Shown here: piece after piece, positions 8,248 through 16,113 of the stretch
Layout of the letters: each line of letters opens with the position of its first letter
Position numbering within the stretch: position 1 is the first letter of the stretch
Assembly (NCBI RefSeq): GCF_009362785.1
Contig: NZ_WHNQ01000027.1
Coordinates: 1 to 64,000, forward strand
DNA length: 64,000 nucleotides
Direction: 5' to 3'
DNA from: Paraburkholderia atlantica
Lineage (GTDB): Bacteria; Pseudomonadota; Gammaproteobacteria; Burkholderiales; Burkholderiaceae
Position numbers and translations under genes: made by a program
Notes under the pieces: generated by a model
Database searches by the model: none
Told to the model about the DNA's origin: nothing
What the model saw: the letters and a program-made list of their open reading frames with translations, nothing else

Positions 8248-9663
8248 ATGACTCAACCCAGCTTCGCCCACGCGGCCAGCCGGCCGCCGACTCTATCCCG
8301 TCACGCGGCCGACACAGCGCGGCTCGCCGCGCCGCTCGCGATCGCGCAACTGTCGCAGATGGCGATGAGCGTCACCGACACGATCCTGCTCGGCTCGCTC
8401 GGCCCCGACGCGCTCGCCGCCGGCGGCCTCGGTGCAAACCTCTTTTTCGTCGTCGTCACGCTGCTGCAAGGCGTGCTGACCTCGGTCAGCGTCAGCGTCG
8501 CGCACGCGCGCGGCGCGCAGGACGACGGCCGCGTGCCGCATATCTACTGGACCGGTTTCCTGCTGTCGGTGCTGCTGGCGGTGCCGGCGTTCATCCTGTT
8601 GTCGTTCGCGTCGCACATCCTGGTCGCGTTCGGCGAGCCGGGCCTGCTCGCGCACAACGTCGGCCGGTACGCGGCGGTGCTGCGCTGGGGCGCGCCAGCG
8701 AGCCTGATCGGCGTCGGCCTGATGCGCTCGTTCCTGCCGGCGATCGGCGCGGCGCGGCGGTTGTTGTGGGTGTCGATCGTGAGCGTCGTTGTGAACGGCT
8801 TCCTGAACTACGGGCTGATTCACGGCGCGTATGGGCTGCCGCGACTCGGCTTTCTCGGCTCGGCGGCCGCGACCACGATCACCGTGTGGCTGACCGCGCT
8901 CGTGCTGATGGCGCTGCTGCATCTGCGGCCGCGCTTCCGGCATTTCGTCGTCGCGACGCGGCCGAAGCTGCCGCTGATGGGCGAGCTGTTCGGCATCGGC
9001 TGGCCGGTCGCGATCACCTACGGCGTCGAGTCGACGCTGTTCCTTGCCACCGGCCTGATGGTCGGCCTGCTCGGCGAATCGCAACTGGCCGCGCATCAGA
9101 TCGCGCTGAATGTCGCGTCGGTCGCGTTCATGGTGCCGCTGTCGATCGGTCAGGCGGCCAATGTGCGGGTCGGCTACTGGGCCGGCGCCGGCCAGCCGCT
9201 CGCCGCGCGCCACGCGGGCTTCGTCGCGCTCGCGCTCGGCGTCGGCTTCATGTCGATGTCGGGTCTCGTGCTGATCACCGCGCCGCATTGGATCGTCGGC
9301 CTGTATCTGCATCTCGACGATCCGGCCAACGCGCCGACCATCGCGCTCGCGAGTTCGCTGCTCGGCGTGGCTGCGATCTTCCAGATCGTCGACGGGATGC
9401 AGGCGGTGGGCTCCGGCTGTCTGCGCGGCCTGAAAGACACCCGCATCCCGATGATCGCCGCTGCGTTCGGCTATTGGGTGATCGGTTTTCCGACCGGCTA
9501 TCTGCTCGCGTTTCACGCCGGCCTCGGCGCGCGCGGCTTGTGGTGGGGGCTCGCCGCGGGCCTCGCGAGCGTCGCGCTGCTGATGACGCTGCGTTTTCAC
9601 AAGCTGAGCGGGCGGCAGCCGCCGACGGTGGCATCGGCCACACCGCCCGCACACTCGGTTTGA
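8248..9663 (+). CDS. MATE family multidrug efflux transporter (NorM-like)
   Basis: A 471-residue inner-membrane transporter with about 12 hydrophobic helices in two homologous halves. Early sequence LAAPLAIAQLSQMAMSVTDTILLGSLG is the MATE first-helix signature, and ALAAGGLGANLFFVV follows. The second half starts near LFGIGWPVAITYGVESTLF and has ALNVASVAFMVPLSIGQAANVRVG, typical of the NorM branch. It should export cationic drugs or metabolites using a Na+ or H+ gradient; the substrate cannot be inferred. The ATG at 8248 is chosen because an upstream extension of this frame reads through the S4 gene and is Arg-rich. Confidence 0.92.
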   Translation: MTQPSFAHAASRPPTLSRHAADTARLAAPLAIAQLSQMAMSVTDTILLGSLGPDALAAGGLGANLFFVVVTLLQGVLTSVSVSVAHARGAQDDGRVPHIYWTGFLLSVLLAVPAFILLSFASHILVAFGEPGLLAHNVGRYAAVLRWGAPASLIGVGLMRSFLPAIGAARRLLWVSIVSVVVNGFLNYGLIHGAYGLPRLGFLGSAAATTITVWLTALVLMALLHLRPRFRHFVVATRPKLPLMGELFGIGWPVAITYGVESTLFLATGLMVGLLGESQLAAHQIALNVASVAFMVPLSIGQAANVRVGYWAGAGQPLAARHAGFVALALGVGFMSMSGLVLITAPHWIVGLYLHLDDPANAPTIALASSLLGVAAIFQIVDGMQAVGSGCLRGLKDTRIPMIAAAFGYWVIGFPTGYLLAFHAGLGARGLWWGLAAGLASVALLMTLRFHKLSGRQPPTVASATPPAHSV

Positions 9664-10000
9664 GCGACGTCGCGGCAAGCTCCACTCCTGAAGCATTCCC
9701 TGTAAAAGGTAAAATGCCCGCCGCTGCACGCGAGCGCTAACCCACGCTCACGCGCCACGAACCGCACGACGGCGCGCCTCACGAAGGCAGGCGCCGGACT
9801 GGCGCCGCCGGAGCACCCATCATTGCCCGCGACGCGTGCGGCTTCAATTGGCCGCCCGTGTTTGCCGTGCTTTCGCCACGGCGCTTGCCGTAGCCGCTTC
9901 AGCCACTTCGGCGCGGCAAACGCCGCAACGCCGGCCGACACGCGGCCGCGCCGCGGCCCCCCGCTCTCTCGCGATACAACATAACCAAGGACCACCCCTC
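9664..10000. other. 337-bp gap between MATE and symporter genes
   Basis: No gene is supported. A TAAAAT at 9709-9714, with a poor -35 (CTGAAG) 16 bases upstream, is the only promoter-like element I see. The rest is GC-rich without a clear terminator for the MATE gene. AAGGA at 9987-9991 is the ribosome site of the next gene. Confidence 0.35.
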
Positions 10001-10960
10001 ATGCTTGCCCGCGTCACCCGACTGTTCCCGCTCTGGGCCGTGCTCGTCTCGGTCGCCGCGTACTTCTCGCCGGCCTCGTTTTCCGGCGTCGCGCCGCACG
10101 TCACCACGCTTCTCACGATCATCATGCTGGCGATGGGCGTCACGCTGTCGGCCGGCGATTTCCTGCGCGTGTTCACGCGCCCCGCGCCCGTGATCGCAGG
10201 CATCGTGCTGCACTACCTCGTGATGCCGCTCGCCGCATGGGTCATCGCGAAGGCGCTGCGCATGCCGCCCGACCTGACCGCCGGCATGGTGCTGGTCGGC
10301 AGCGTCGCGAGCGGCACCGCGTCGAACGTGATGATCTATCTCGCGCGCGGCGACGTCGCGTTGTCGGTGACGATCAGCGCGCTGTCGACGCTCGTCGGCG
10401 TGTTCGCCACCCCGCTGCTCACGCGTCTTTACGTCGACGCGTCGATCGCCGTCGATGTGCACGGCATGCTGATGAGCATCCTGCAGATCGTCGCGCTGCC
10501 GATCGTCGTCGGTCTCGTCGTCAATCATCTGTTCGGCAAACTCGTGCGCAAGATCGAGCCGATCCTGCCGCTCGTGTCGATGGTCGCGATCGTGCTGATC
10601 ATCGGCGCGGTGGTGGGCGGCACGCAGAAGAGCATCGCGTCGGTGGGCTTCCTCGTGATGGTCGGCGTCGTCCTGCACAACGGCATCGGCCTGCTCGGCG
10701 GCTACTGGGGCGGCCGTCTGCTCGGTTTCGACGAAGCCGTGTGCCGTACGCTCGCGATCGAAGTGGGTATGCAGAACTCCGGCCTCGCCGCGACGCTCGG
10801 CAAGCTCTACTTCACGCCGATCGCCGCGCTGCCGGGCGCGCTGTTCTCGGTCTGGCACAACCTGTCGGGCTCGCTGCTCGCGGGCGTGTGGGCGGGTCGG
10901 CCGGCGAAAGGCTCGACCCATCCCGAAGGCGAGCGCGCGCTTCACGCCGAGCGCGTCTGA
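10001..10960 (+). CDS. Bile acid:sodium symporter (BASS) family transporter
   Basis: A 319-residue membrane protein of the BASS/SBF fold, with nine to ten helices. Diagnostic parts are the MLAMGVTLSAGDF segment after the second helix, LVGSVASGTASNVMIYLARGD (the unwound cation-binding region), and EVGMQNSGLAATLGKLYF in the second half. Bacterial members move organic acids such as pantoate or 2-keto acids with Na+; the substrate here is unknown. The ATG at 10001 has AAGGA nine bases upstream and begins directly before the first helix. The gene stands alone between the MATE gene and the phospholipase D gene. Confidence 0.9.
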   Translation: MLARVTRLFPLWAVLVSVAAYFSPASFSGVAPHVTTLLTIIMLAMGVTLSAGDFLRVFTRPAPVIAGIVLHYLVMPLAAWVIAKALRMPPDLTAGMVLVGSVASGTASNVMIYLARGDVALSVTISALSTLVGVFATPLLTRLYVDASIAVDVHGMLMSILQIVALPIVVGLVVNHLFGKLVRKIEPILPLVSMVAIVLIIGAVVGGTQKSIASVGFLVMVGVVLHNGIGLLGGYWGGRLLGFDEAVCRTLAIEVGMQNSGLAATLGKLYFTPIAALPGALFSVWHNLSGSLLAGVWAGRPAKGSTHPEGERALHAERV

Positions 10961-11145
10961 GCTGGCGTCAGCGCCGCGGTTCGCCGCAGGTGATGGATCA
11001 CCGAACCGAACCGCGGCGCCTTCCACCAACGCGCGGCAGGCGCGCTTGCCCACGAGCGCCGAACCCGCGCCCCAATTCCCTTAGAATGGTTTTCTCGACA
11101 GCGTGCGCAGGCCTTCGCTGCCGCCACGCGAAAAGCTTGCAAAAC

Positions 11146-11162
11146 AAGGGGAAAACAGCGTG
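11146..11162 (+). promoter_or_regulatory. Ribosome site that selects a GTG start for the phospholipase D gene
   Basis: AAGGGGA at 11146-11152 stands seven bases before an in-frame GTG at 11160. This makes the GTG a better start than the upstream codon at 11103, which has no such site. Confidence 0.6.
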
Positions 11163-12809
11163 CAGGGCCAATTCGAACAACATCGGCGGGCCGCGCGCCG
11201 CCGCTCGATAGTCAGCACGACGAGGCAAGTTTTGCTGCTGTGTTGCGCGACGGCTTTTTTGACCGCCTGCGCGACGAAGCCGCCCGCCACCGCGTTCGAC
11301 CGCCAGGTCACGCACGCGCTGCCCGCCACCGCCGATACGCCGCTGCGCGAAGCGCTCGCGCCGCTCGCGGCGAAACATCCGGAGCAGTCGGGCTTTCGCG
11401 TGCTGGCGAACGGCACCGACGCGCTGCAGATGCGCATCGCGCTCGCGCGCGCGGCGACCAAAACCCTCGACATGCAGTACTACATCGCCAACGAGGACAC
11501 CACCGGCAAGCTGCTGCTCGGCGCCGCGTTATATGCGGCCGATCACGGCGTGCGGGTGCGCATGCTGGTCGACGATCTGAACTTCAAGGACATCGACCGC
11601 CTCATGGCGGGGCTGAATACGCACGACAACATCGAGATCCGCGTATTCAACCCGTTCGGCAGCGCGCAGGAAGGCATGTTCGAGCGCACCGCGAACGTGT
11701 TCACGCAGATCGGTCACTTCACGCGCCGCATGCACAACAAGGCGATGATCGCGGACAACCAGCTCGCGATCGTCGGCGGGCGCAATCTGGGCGACGAGTA
11801 TTTCAGCGCGAGCGAAACGCTGCAGTTCCGCGACCTCGACGTGCTCGCGGCGGGCCCGATCGTCGCCGACGTCTCCGCGAGTTTCGACGACTACTGGAAC
11901 AGCGAGCTCGCCTATCCGCTGCGCGCGCTGAACAAGCAGAAATTCGACCAGAAGGAACTCGACCAGACGCGCGACGACCTGCGCCACCACTGGCGCACCA
12001 ACGCCGATCCGTACAACGCGAAACCGCTGAACGCGACGCCGCTTGCCGCGCAGATCACGAGCGAGCAGCTCGGCCTCACGTGGGCGGACGCGGAATTCAG
12101 GGTGGACCTGCCGGAGAAGATCGAGCATCCGTCGCCGGACTACGTGAGCCCGCCGCTCGCGCGGCTGCGCGAACTGATGCGCGACGCGCAGCACGACTTC
12201 CTGATCGTGTCGCCCTACTTCGTGCCGCACGCCGCGGGGGTGCAGGCAGCCAGCGAGCTCACGCATCGCGGCATCCGTATCGCGGTGCTGACCAACTCGC
12301 TCGCCGCCACCGACGCGGTCGCCGTGCAGGCCGGCTACAGTCCGTTTCGCGTGCCGCTGCTGAAGGCCGGTGTCGAGCTGTACGAATTCAGGCCGCGCCA
12401 GGAAACGCCGAACGTCGGGCTGGTCGGCTCGCGTTCGCGCGCGAGCCTGCATGCGAAAGCCTACGTGATCGACCACCAGATTCTCGTGATCGGCTCGATG
12501 AACCTCGATCCGCGCTCGGCCAATCTGAACACCGAACTGGCGCTCGTGATCCACAGCCCCGAACTGGCGAATCAGGTCGCGAGAATCTTCGAGCGCGGGA
12601 CCCAGCCGGAGCAGAGCTACCACGTAACGCTCGCCGACTCGGCCCAGCTCGCCTATCTGCGCTCGATCGGCGCGCCGCTGTCGCCGCTCGTCTGGACCGA
12701 CGTCGAGAACGGCGAGACACGCACCTACATTTTCGATCCACAGGCCGGTTTTTACCGGAATGTGCTAACCGGTCTATTCTCCTTATTGCCTGTCAACTCG
12801 GAACTTTGA
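11160..12809 (+). CDS. Phospholipase D-like lipoprotein, cardiolipin synthase C type
   Basis: A 549-residue PLD-superfamily enzyme. An Arg-rich n-region and hydrophobic stretch end in a lipobox (FLTAC), so it should be a lipoprotein. Two HKD motifs are intact: HNKAMIAD in the first half with GGRN after it, and HAKAYVID in the second with GSMN. Two HKD motifs, the length and the MQYYIANED block match the ClsC/YmdC branch, which makes cardiolipin by phosphatidyl transfer; a general phospholipase is the alternative. It is followed by fumC after 15 bp, probably only by chance of position. Confidence 0.88.
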   Translation: MQGQFEQHRRAARRRSIVSTTRQVLLLCCATAFLTACATKPPATAFDRQVTHALPATADTPLREALAPLAAKHPEQSGFRVLANGTDALQMRIALARAATKTLDMQYYIANEDTTGKLLLGAALYAADHGVRVRMLVDDLNFKDIDRLMAGLNTHDNIEIRVFNPFGSAQEGMFERTANVFTQIGHFTRRMHNKAMIADNQLAIVGGRNLGDEYFSASETLQFRDLDVLAAGPIVADVSASFDDYWNSELAYPLRALNKQKFDQKELDQTRDDLRHHWRTNADPYNAKPLNATPLAAQITSEQLGLTWADAEFRVDLPEKIEHPSPDYVSPPLARLRELMRDAQHDFLIVSPYFVPHAAGVQAASELTHRGIRIAVLTNSLAATDAVAVQAGYSPFRVPLLKAGVELYEFRPRQETPNVGLVGSRSRASLHAKAYVIDHQILVIGSMNLDPRSANLNTELALVIHSPELANQVARIFERGTQPEQSYHVTLADSAQLAYLRSIGAPLSPLVWTDVENGETRTYIFDPQAGFYRNVLTGLFSLLPVNSEL

Positions 12810-12824
12810 GAAGCGGAGTCAACC

Positions 12825-14222
12825 ATGACTGAAGACGTACGGATGGAGCGCGACACCTTCGGCGAAATCGCAGTGCCGAACGCCCGCCTGTGGGGCGCGC
12901 AGACGCAGCGCTCGCTGCAGAACTTCAAGATCTCGACGGAAAAGCAGTCGCCCGAACTGATCACCGCGCTCGCGGTGATCAAGCGCGCGGCCGCCGAAGT
13001 CAATCTCGGCCTCGGGGTGCTCGACGAGCAGAAGGCCCGCGCGATCATGCAGGCAGCCGACGAGATCATCGACGGCAAGCATCCGGGCGAATTTCCGCTC
13101 GCGGTCTGGCAGACCGGCTCGGGCACGCAAACCAACATGAACCTGAACGAGGTGATCGCGAACCGCGCGAGCGAACTGCTCGGCGGCGAGCGCGGTGAAG
13201 CGCGCAAAGTGCATCCGAACGATGACGTGAATCGCGGACAGTCGTCGAACGACGTGTTCCCGACCGCGATGCACGTGGCCGCCGCGGACGCGATCGTCAA
13301 GCATCTGCTGCCCGCGCTGAAAACGTTGCGCGATACGCTCGACGGCAAGGCCAAAGCGTTCACCGATATCGTCAAGATCGGCCGCACGCACCTGCAGGAC
13401 GCGACGCCGCTCACGCTCGGCCAGGAATTCTCCGGCTATGTCGCGCAGCTCGAGCACGGCATCCGGCACGTCGAGTCGGCGTTGCCGCATCTGTACGAGC
13501 TTGCGCAGGGCGGCACCGCGGTCGGCACCGGACTGAACGCGCATCCGAAGTTCGCCGACAGCGTCGCCGCCGCGATCGGCAAGCTGACCGGTCTGCCGTT
13601 CGTATCGGCGCCTAACAAGTTCGAGGTAATGGCAGCCGCCGACGCGCTGGTGTTCGCGCACGGCGCGCTCAAAACGGTGGCTGCGAGCCTGAACAAGATC
13701 GCCAACGACATCCGCTGGCTCGCGAGCGGCCCGCGCTGCGGTCTCGGCGAGCTGTCGATTCCCGAAAACGAGCCGGGCAGCTCGATCATGCCGGGCAAGG
13801 TCAATCCGACCCAATCCGAAGCGCTGACGATGCTGTGCGCGCAGGTGTTCGGCAACGACGTCGCGGTGAACATCGGCGGCGCGAGCGGCAACTTCGAGCT
13901 GAACGTGTTCCGTCCGATGATCGCGCACAACGTGCTGCAGTCGGTGCGCCTGCTCGCCGACGGCGCACAGAGCTTCAACGACAACTGCGCGGTCGGCATC
14001 GAGCCGAATCACGAGCGCATCGATACCTTGCTGAACGAATCGCTGATGCTGGTGACGGCGCTCAATCCGCACATCGGCTACGACAAGGCCGCGCAGATCG
14101 CGAAAAAAGCGCACAAGGAAGGCACGACGCTGAAGGCGTCGGCGCTGGCGCTCGGCTACGTCACCGAGCAGCAGTTCGACGAGTGGGTGCGCCCGAAGGA
14201 TATGGTCGGACGCACGGCATAA
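12825..14222 (+). CDS. fumC: Class II fumarate hydratase
   Basis: A 465-residue enzyme catalysing reversible hydration of fumarate to malate in the TCA cycle; oxygen-stable, iron-free homotetramer. Family signatures are complete: LWGAQTQRS near the N-terminus, TGSGTQTNMNLNEV, the HPNDDVNRGQSSND block, GRTHLQDATPLTLGQEF with the catalytic-site His, GTGLNAHP, and the GSSIMPGKVNP loop that defines the fumarase/aspartase superfamily. An ATG with AGCGGAG upstream gives the expected start and length. It follows the phospholipase D gene closely on the same strand; no terminator is seen between them. Confidence 0.97.
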   Translation: MTEDVRMERDTFGEIAVPNARLWGAQTQRSLQNFKISTEKQSPELITALAVIKRAAAEVNLGLGVLDEQKARAIMQAADEIIDGKHPGEFPLAVWQTGSGTQTNMNLNEVIANRASELLGGERGEARKVHPNDDVNRGQSSNDVFPTAMHVAAADAIVKHLLPALKTLRDTLDGKAKAFTDIVKIGRTHLQDATPLTLGQEFSGYVAQLEHGIRHVESALPHLYELAQGGTAVGTGLNAHPKFADSVAAAIGKLTGLPFVSAPNKFEVMAAADALVFAHGALKTVAASLNKIANDIRWLASGPRCGLGELSIPENEPGSSIMPGKVNPTQSEALTMLCAQVFGNDVAVNIGGASGNFELNVFRPMIAHNVLQSVRLLADGAQSFNDNCAVGIEPNHERIDTLLNESLMLVTALNPHIGYDKAAQIAKKAHKEGTTLKASALALGYVTEQQFDEWVRPKDMVGRTA

Positions 14223-14286
14223 CGATGCGCGAGGCGGCGTGACGGAAGGCGCGCAAACGGGCGCGCCGCCCGCCGCCCCGCTGCGC

Positions 14287-14793
14287 TCAGATCTTTCCCT
14301 GCGCGACTTCTTCCGGCTTCAGCTCGACGATCGCGTCGAGCGCTTCCTTCACGTCCATCGCGTACTTGGCGAGGCGCTTCTGCTCCTCGGTCTCGGGCAA
14401 GAAGGCGGGCACGGGCACCGGATGGCCGTTCTCGTTGACGGCTACCATCACGACGAGACAGTCGGTGGTCTGCAGCAGCTCGCCGCCCTTCGGGTCGCCC
14501 GCGTGCACCGACACGTGGATGTGCATGCTGGTGCGGCCCGTCGCGACCACGCGCGCGCGCAGCTCGACCAGATTGCCGACGAGAATCGGCCGACGAAAAC
14601 GGATATTGCCGACGCTGACCGTCACGCAATAGCGCCCCGACCAGACGGCCGCGCATGCATAGGCGGTTTCGTCGATCCACTTCATCAGCGCGCCGCCGTG
14701 CACTTTGCCGCCGAAGTTGACCGAGGTCGGCTCGGCGAGAAAGCGGAAGGTGGTTTCCGAACGGTCCAGCGGTGCGGTGGGAACAGTGCTCAT
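14287..14793 (-). CDS. Acyl-CoA thioesterase, hotdog fold
   Basis: A 168-residue single-hotdog acyl-CoA thioesterase. The key block NFGGKVHGGALMKWIDETAY is the hotdog helix with its upstream turn, and TVSVGNIRFRRPILVGNLVEL and TTDCLVVMVAVNENG form the sheet. It should hydrolyse acyl-CoA to free acid and CoA; chain preference is unknown. The ATG at 14793 follows GGAG by five bases. The promoter upstream carries TATAAT and an overlapping palindrome (see 14831-14853), which suggests control by a repressor. The gene converges on fumC. Confidence 0.9.
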   Translation of the reverse strand: MSTVPTAPLDRSETTFRFLAEPTSVNFGGKVHGGALMKWIDETAYACAAVWSGRYCVTVSVGNIRFRRPILVGNLVELRARVVATGRTSMHIHVSVHAGDPKGGELLQTTDCLVVMVAVNENGHPVPVPAFLPETEEQKRLAKYAMDVKEALDAIVELKPEEVAQGKI

Positions 14794-14830
14794 CTTGACT
14801 CCGGTCAATCGGATGCATTGAAAGGAGGCG

Positions 14831-14853
14831 ATTATACGAGCGCAATATTGCGC
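14831..14853 (-). promoter_or_regulatory. Promoter with overlapping 14-bp palindrome
   Basis: On the minus strand a perfect TATAAT -10 (plus-strand 14831-14836) lies 38 bp before the thioesterase start. A perfect palindrome GCGCAATATTGCGC at 14840-14853 occupies the spacer region directly upstream. This layout is typical of a dimeric repressor site; the protein is unknown. No good -35 is seen. Confidence 0.5.
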
Positions 14854-14912
14854 GCGGCGCGGCGTCGAATGGGAGACGCGGCGCGAGGCGCGCCGATGGG
14901 CCGGCGATCGGC

Positions 14913-15053
14913 CTAGTTGTGGATGGTGATCCCTTCGTCGATGATGCCGTACATGCTGATGCTGCCGCTGCCGGCCGAGCCCGAGCCGGCTCCGCCCCCT
15001 GCGCAGGCGGTGAACAGCAGAACCGTCGCGGCGACGGCCAGAAGAGTTTTCAT
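14913..15053 (-). CDS. Tiny lipoprotein with a porin-like C-terminal strand
   Basis: A 46-codon gene. MKTLLAVAATVLLFTAC is a full lipoprotein signal with lipobox FTAC, followed by a Gly/Ser linker (AGGGAGSGSAGSGS). The last 14 residues, SISMYGIIDEGITI plus HN, closely resemble the first strand of Burkholderia trimeric porins, which begin with a pattern like SSVTLYGVIDAGI. AGGAAT stands before the ATG and a TAGAAT -10 lies upstream near 15096. It is either a porin remnant or a genuine small surface lipoprotein; the clean lipobox and complete stop favour a real product. It is divergent from the ArsR-like gene. Confidence 0.65.
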   Translation of the reverse strand: MKTLLAVAATVLLFTACAGGGAGSGSAGSGSISMYGIIDEGITIHN

Positions 15054-15239
15054 CACATCGTATTCCTGCAAAGACAGGCTTCGATTCTAGCCTGGCCACA
15101 CGAGACGACGCGGGAATGCGGGCGAGCGGGACACGTCCGTCACATTGATTGTTCACGCAAAGCTGAAACATCGAATACCGGATGCGCGTAGAGTAGGAAT
15201 CGTGGCGGCGCCCTTTGCCGCTCATTCAGGAGACGCGCC

Positions 15240-15953
15240 ATGACCGCCCCCCTCTTAGACGAGCAGAACCACTTTCCCGGCCTGAGCCGCATCGGCGCGC
15301 TACTCGCCGATCCCGGTCGCGCCGCGATGCTGTGGGCGCTGATGGACGGCAGTGCGCGCCCCGCGGGCGAACTGACGATGATCGCGGGGCTGTCGCCATC
15401 GGCGGCGAGCGCCCATCTCGGACGGCTCACCGACGGCGGGCTGCTCGCGCTCGAAGTGCGAGGCCGGCATCGCTATTTCCGCATCGCGTCGGCGGACATC
15501 GCCGCCTCGATCGAAGCACTGGCGAACGTCGCGCAAGTCAGCGCGCCGCAGCGCTCCGTGCCGCGTCCGGCGCGCACCGTGCCGGTAGAAATGCGCTTTG
15601 CGCGCACCTGCTACGACCACATGGCCGGCGAGCTGTCGGTGCGGATGTTCGAGCGCATGCTCGAACGCGGGCTGCTGACGCAAAACGGCGCATCGCTCGA
15701 GGCGACCGCGCAGGGCGCCGCCCGCTTCGCCGACTGGGGCATCGACCTCGCCGCGCAGAAGACCCGGCGGCGGCGCTTCGCCTGCACCTGCCTCGACTGG
15801 AGCATGCGTCGGCCGCATCTGGGCGGCGCGCTCGGCGCGGCGCTGCTCGACGCGTGGTCGGCGCATGGCTGGGTCGAGCGGACCGAGCGGCCGCGCGTGC
15901 TGCGCGTCACGCCGGCCGGCCATCAGCAATTCGATGCGTTTCTGGCCGGATAG
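15240..15953 (+). CDS. ArsR-like winged-helix transcriptional regulator
   Basis: A 237-residue regulator. Residues 10-95 are an ArsR-type winged helix: DPGRAAMLWALMDGSARPAG, the recognition segment AGLSPSAASAHLGRL, and the wing DGGLLALEVRGRHRYFRI. Residues 115-237 are a conserved extension seen in a subgroup of ArsR-like proteins, with Cys residues in ARTCYDHMAGELSV and RRRFACTCLDWSMRRPH that could bind metal or sense oxidation. CAGGAGA precedes the ATG. The gene is divergent from the tiny lipoprotein, and could control it; this is inference only. Confidence 0.85.
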   Translation: MTAPLLDEQNHFPGLSRIGALLADPGRAAMLWALMDGSARPAGELTMIAGLSPSAASAHLGRLTDGGLLALEVRGRHRYFRIASADIAASIEALANVAQVSAPQRSVPRPARTVPVEMRFARTCYDHMAGELSVRMFERMLERGLLTQNGASLEATAQGAARFADWGIDLAAQKTRRRRFACTCLDWSMRRPHLGGALGAALLDAWSAHGWVERTERPRVLRVTPAGHQQFDAFLAG

Positions 15954-16113
15954 ACCGTTGACCTGGCGGTGCCGCGAAGCCGCGAGACCCGCGCGAGACC
16001 TTTTGTTACAGGGCAGCGAATCCACCTTACAAATGTGCGGGCCTTGAAACATAGACGGCAGGTACAGTGACTGAACGGACCCGGCCGATTGCCGCGTCCG
16101 TCGGAGATCAGTC

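Noticed and set aside
8073..9740. A 555-codon frame overlapping the MATE gene in another plus frame
   Set aside because: Shadow of the transporter gene; no hydrophobic helices and Arg-rich throughout.
11240..12832. A 530-codon frame overlapping the phospholipase D gene
   Set aside because: Arg-rich shadow frame; the HKD motifs and lipobox lie in the other frame.
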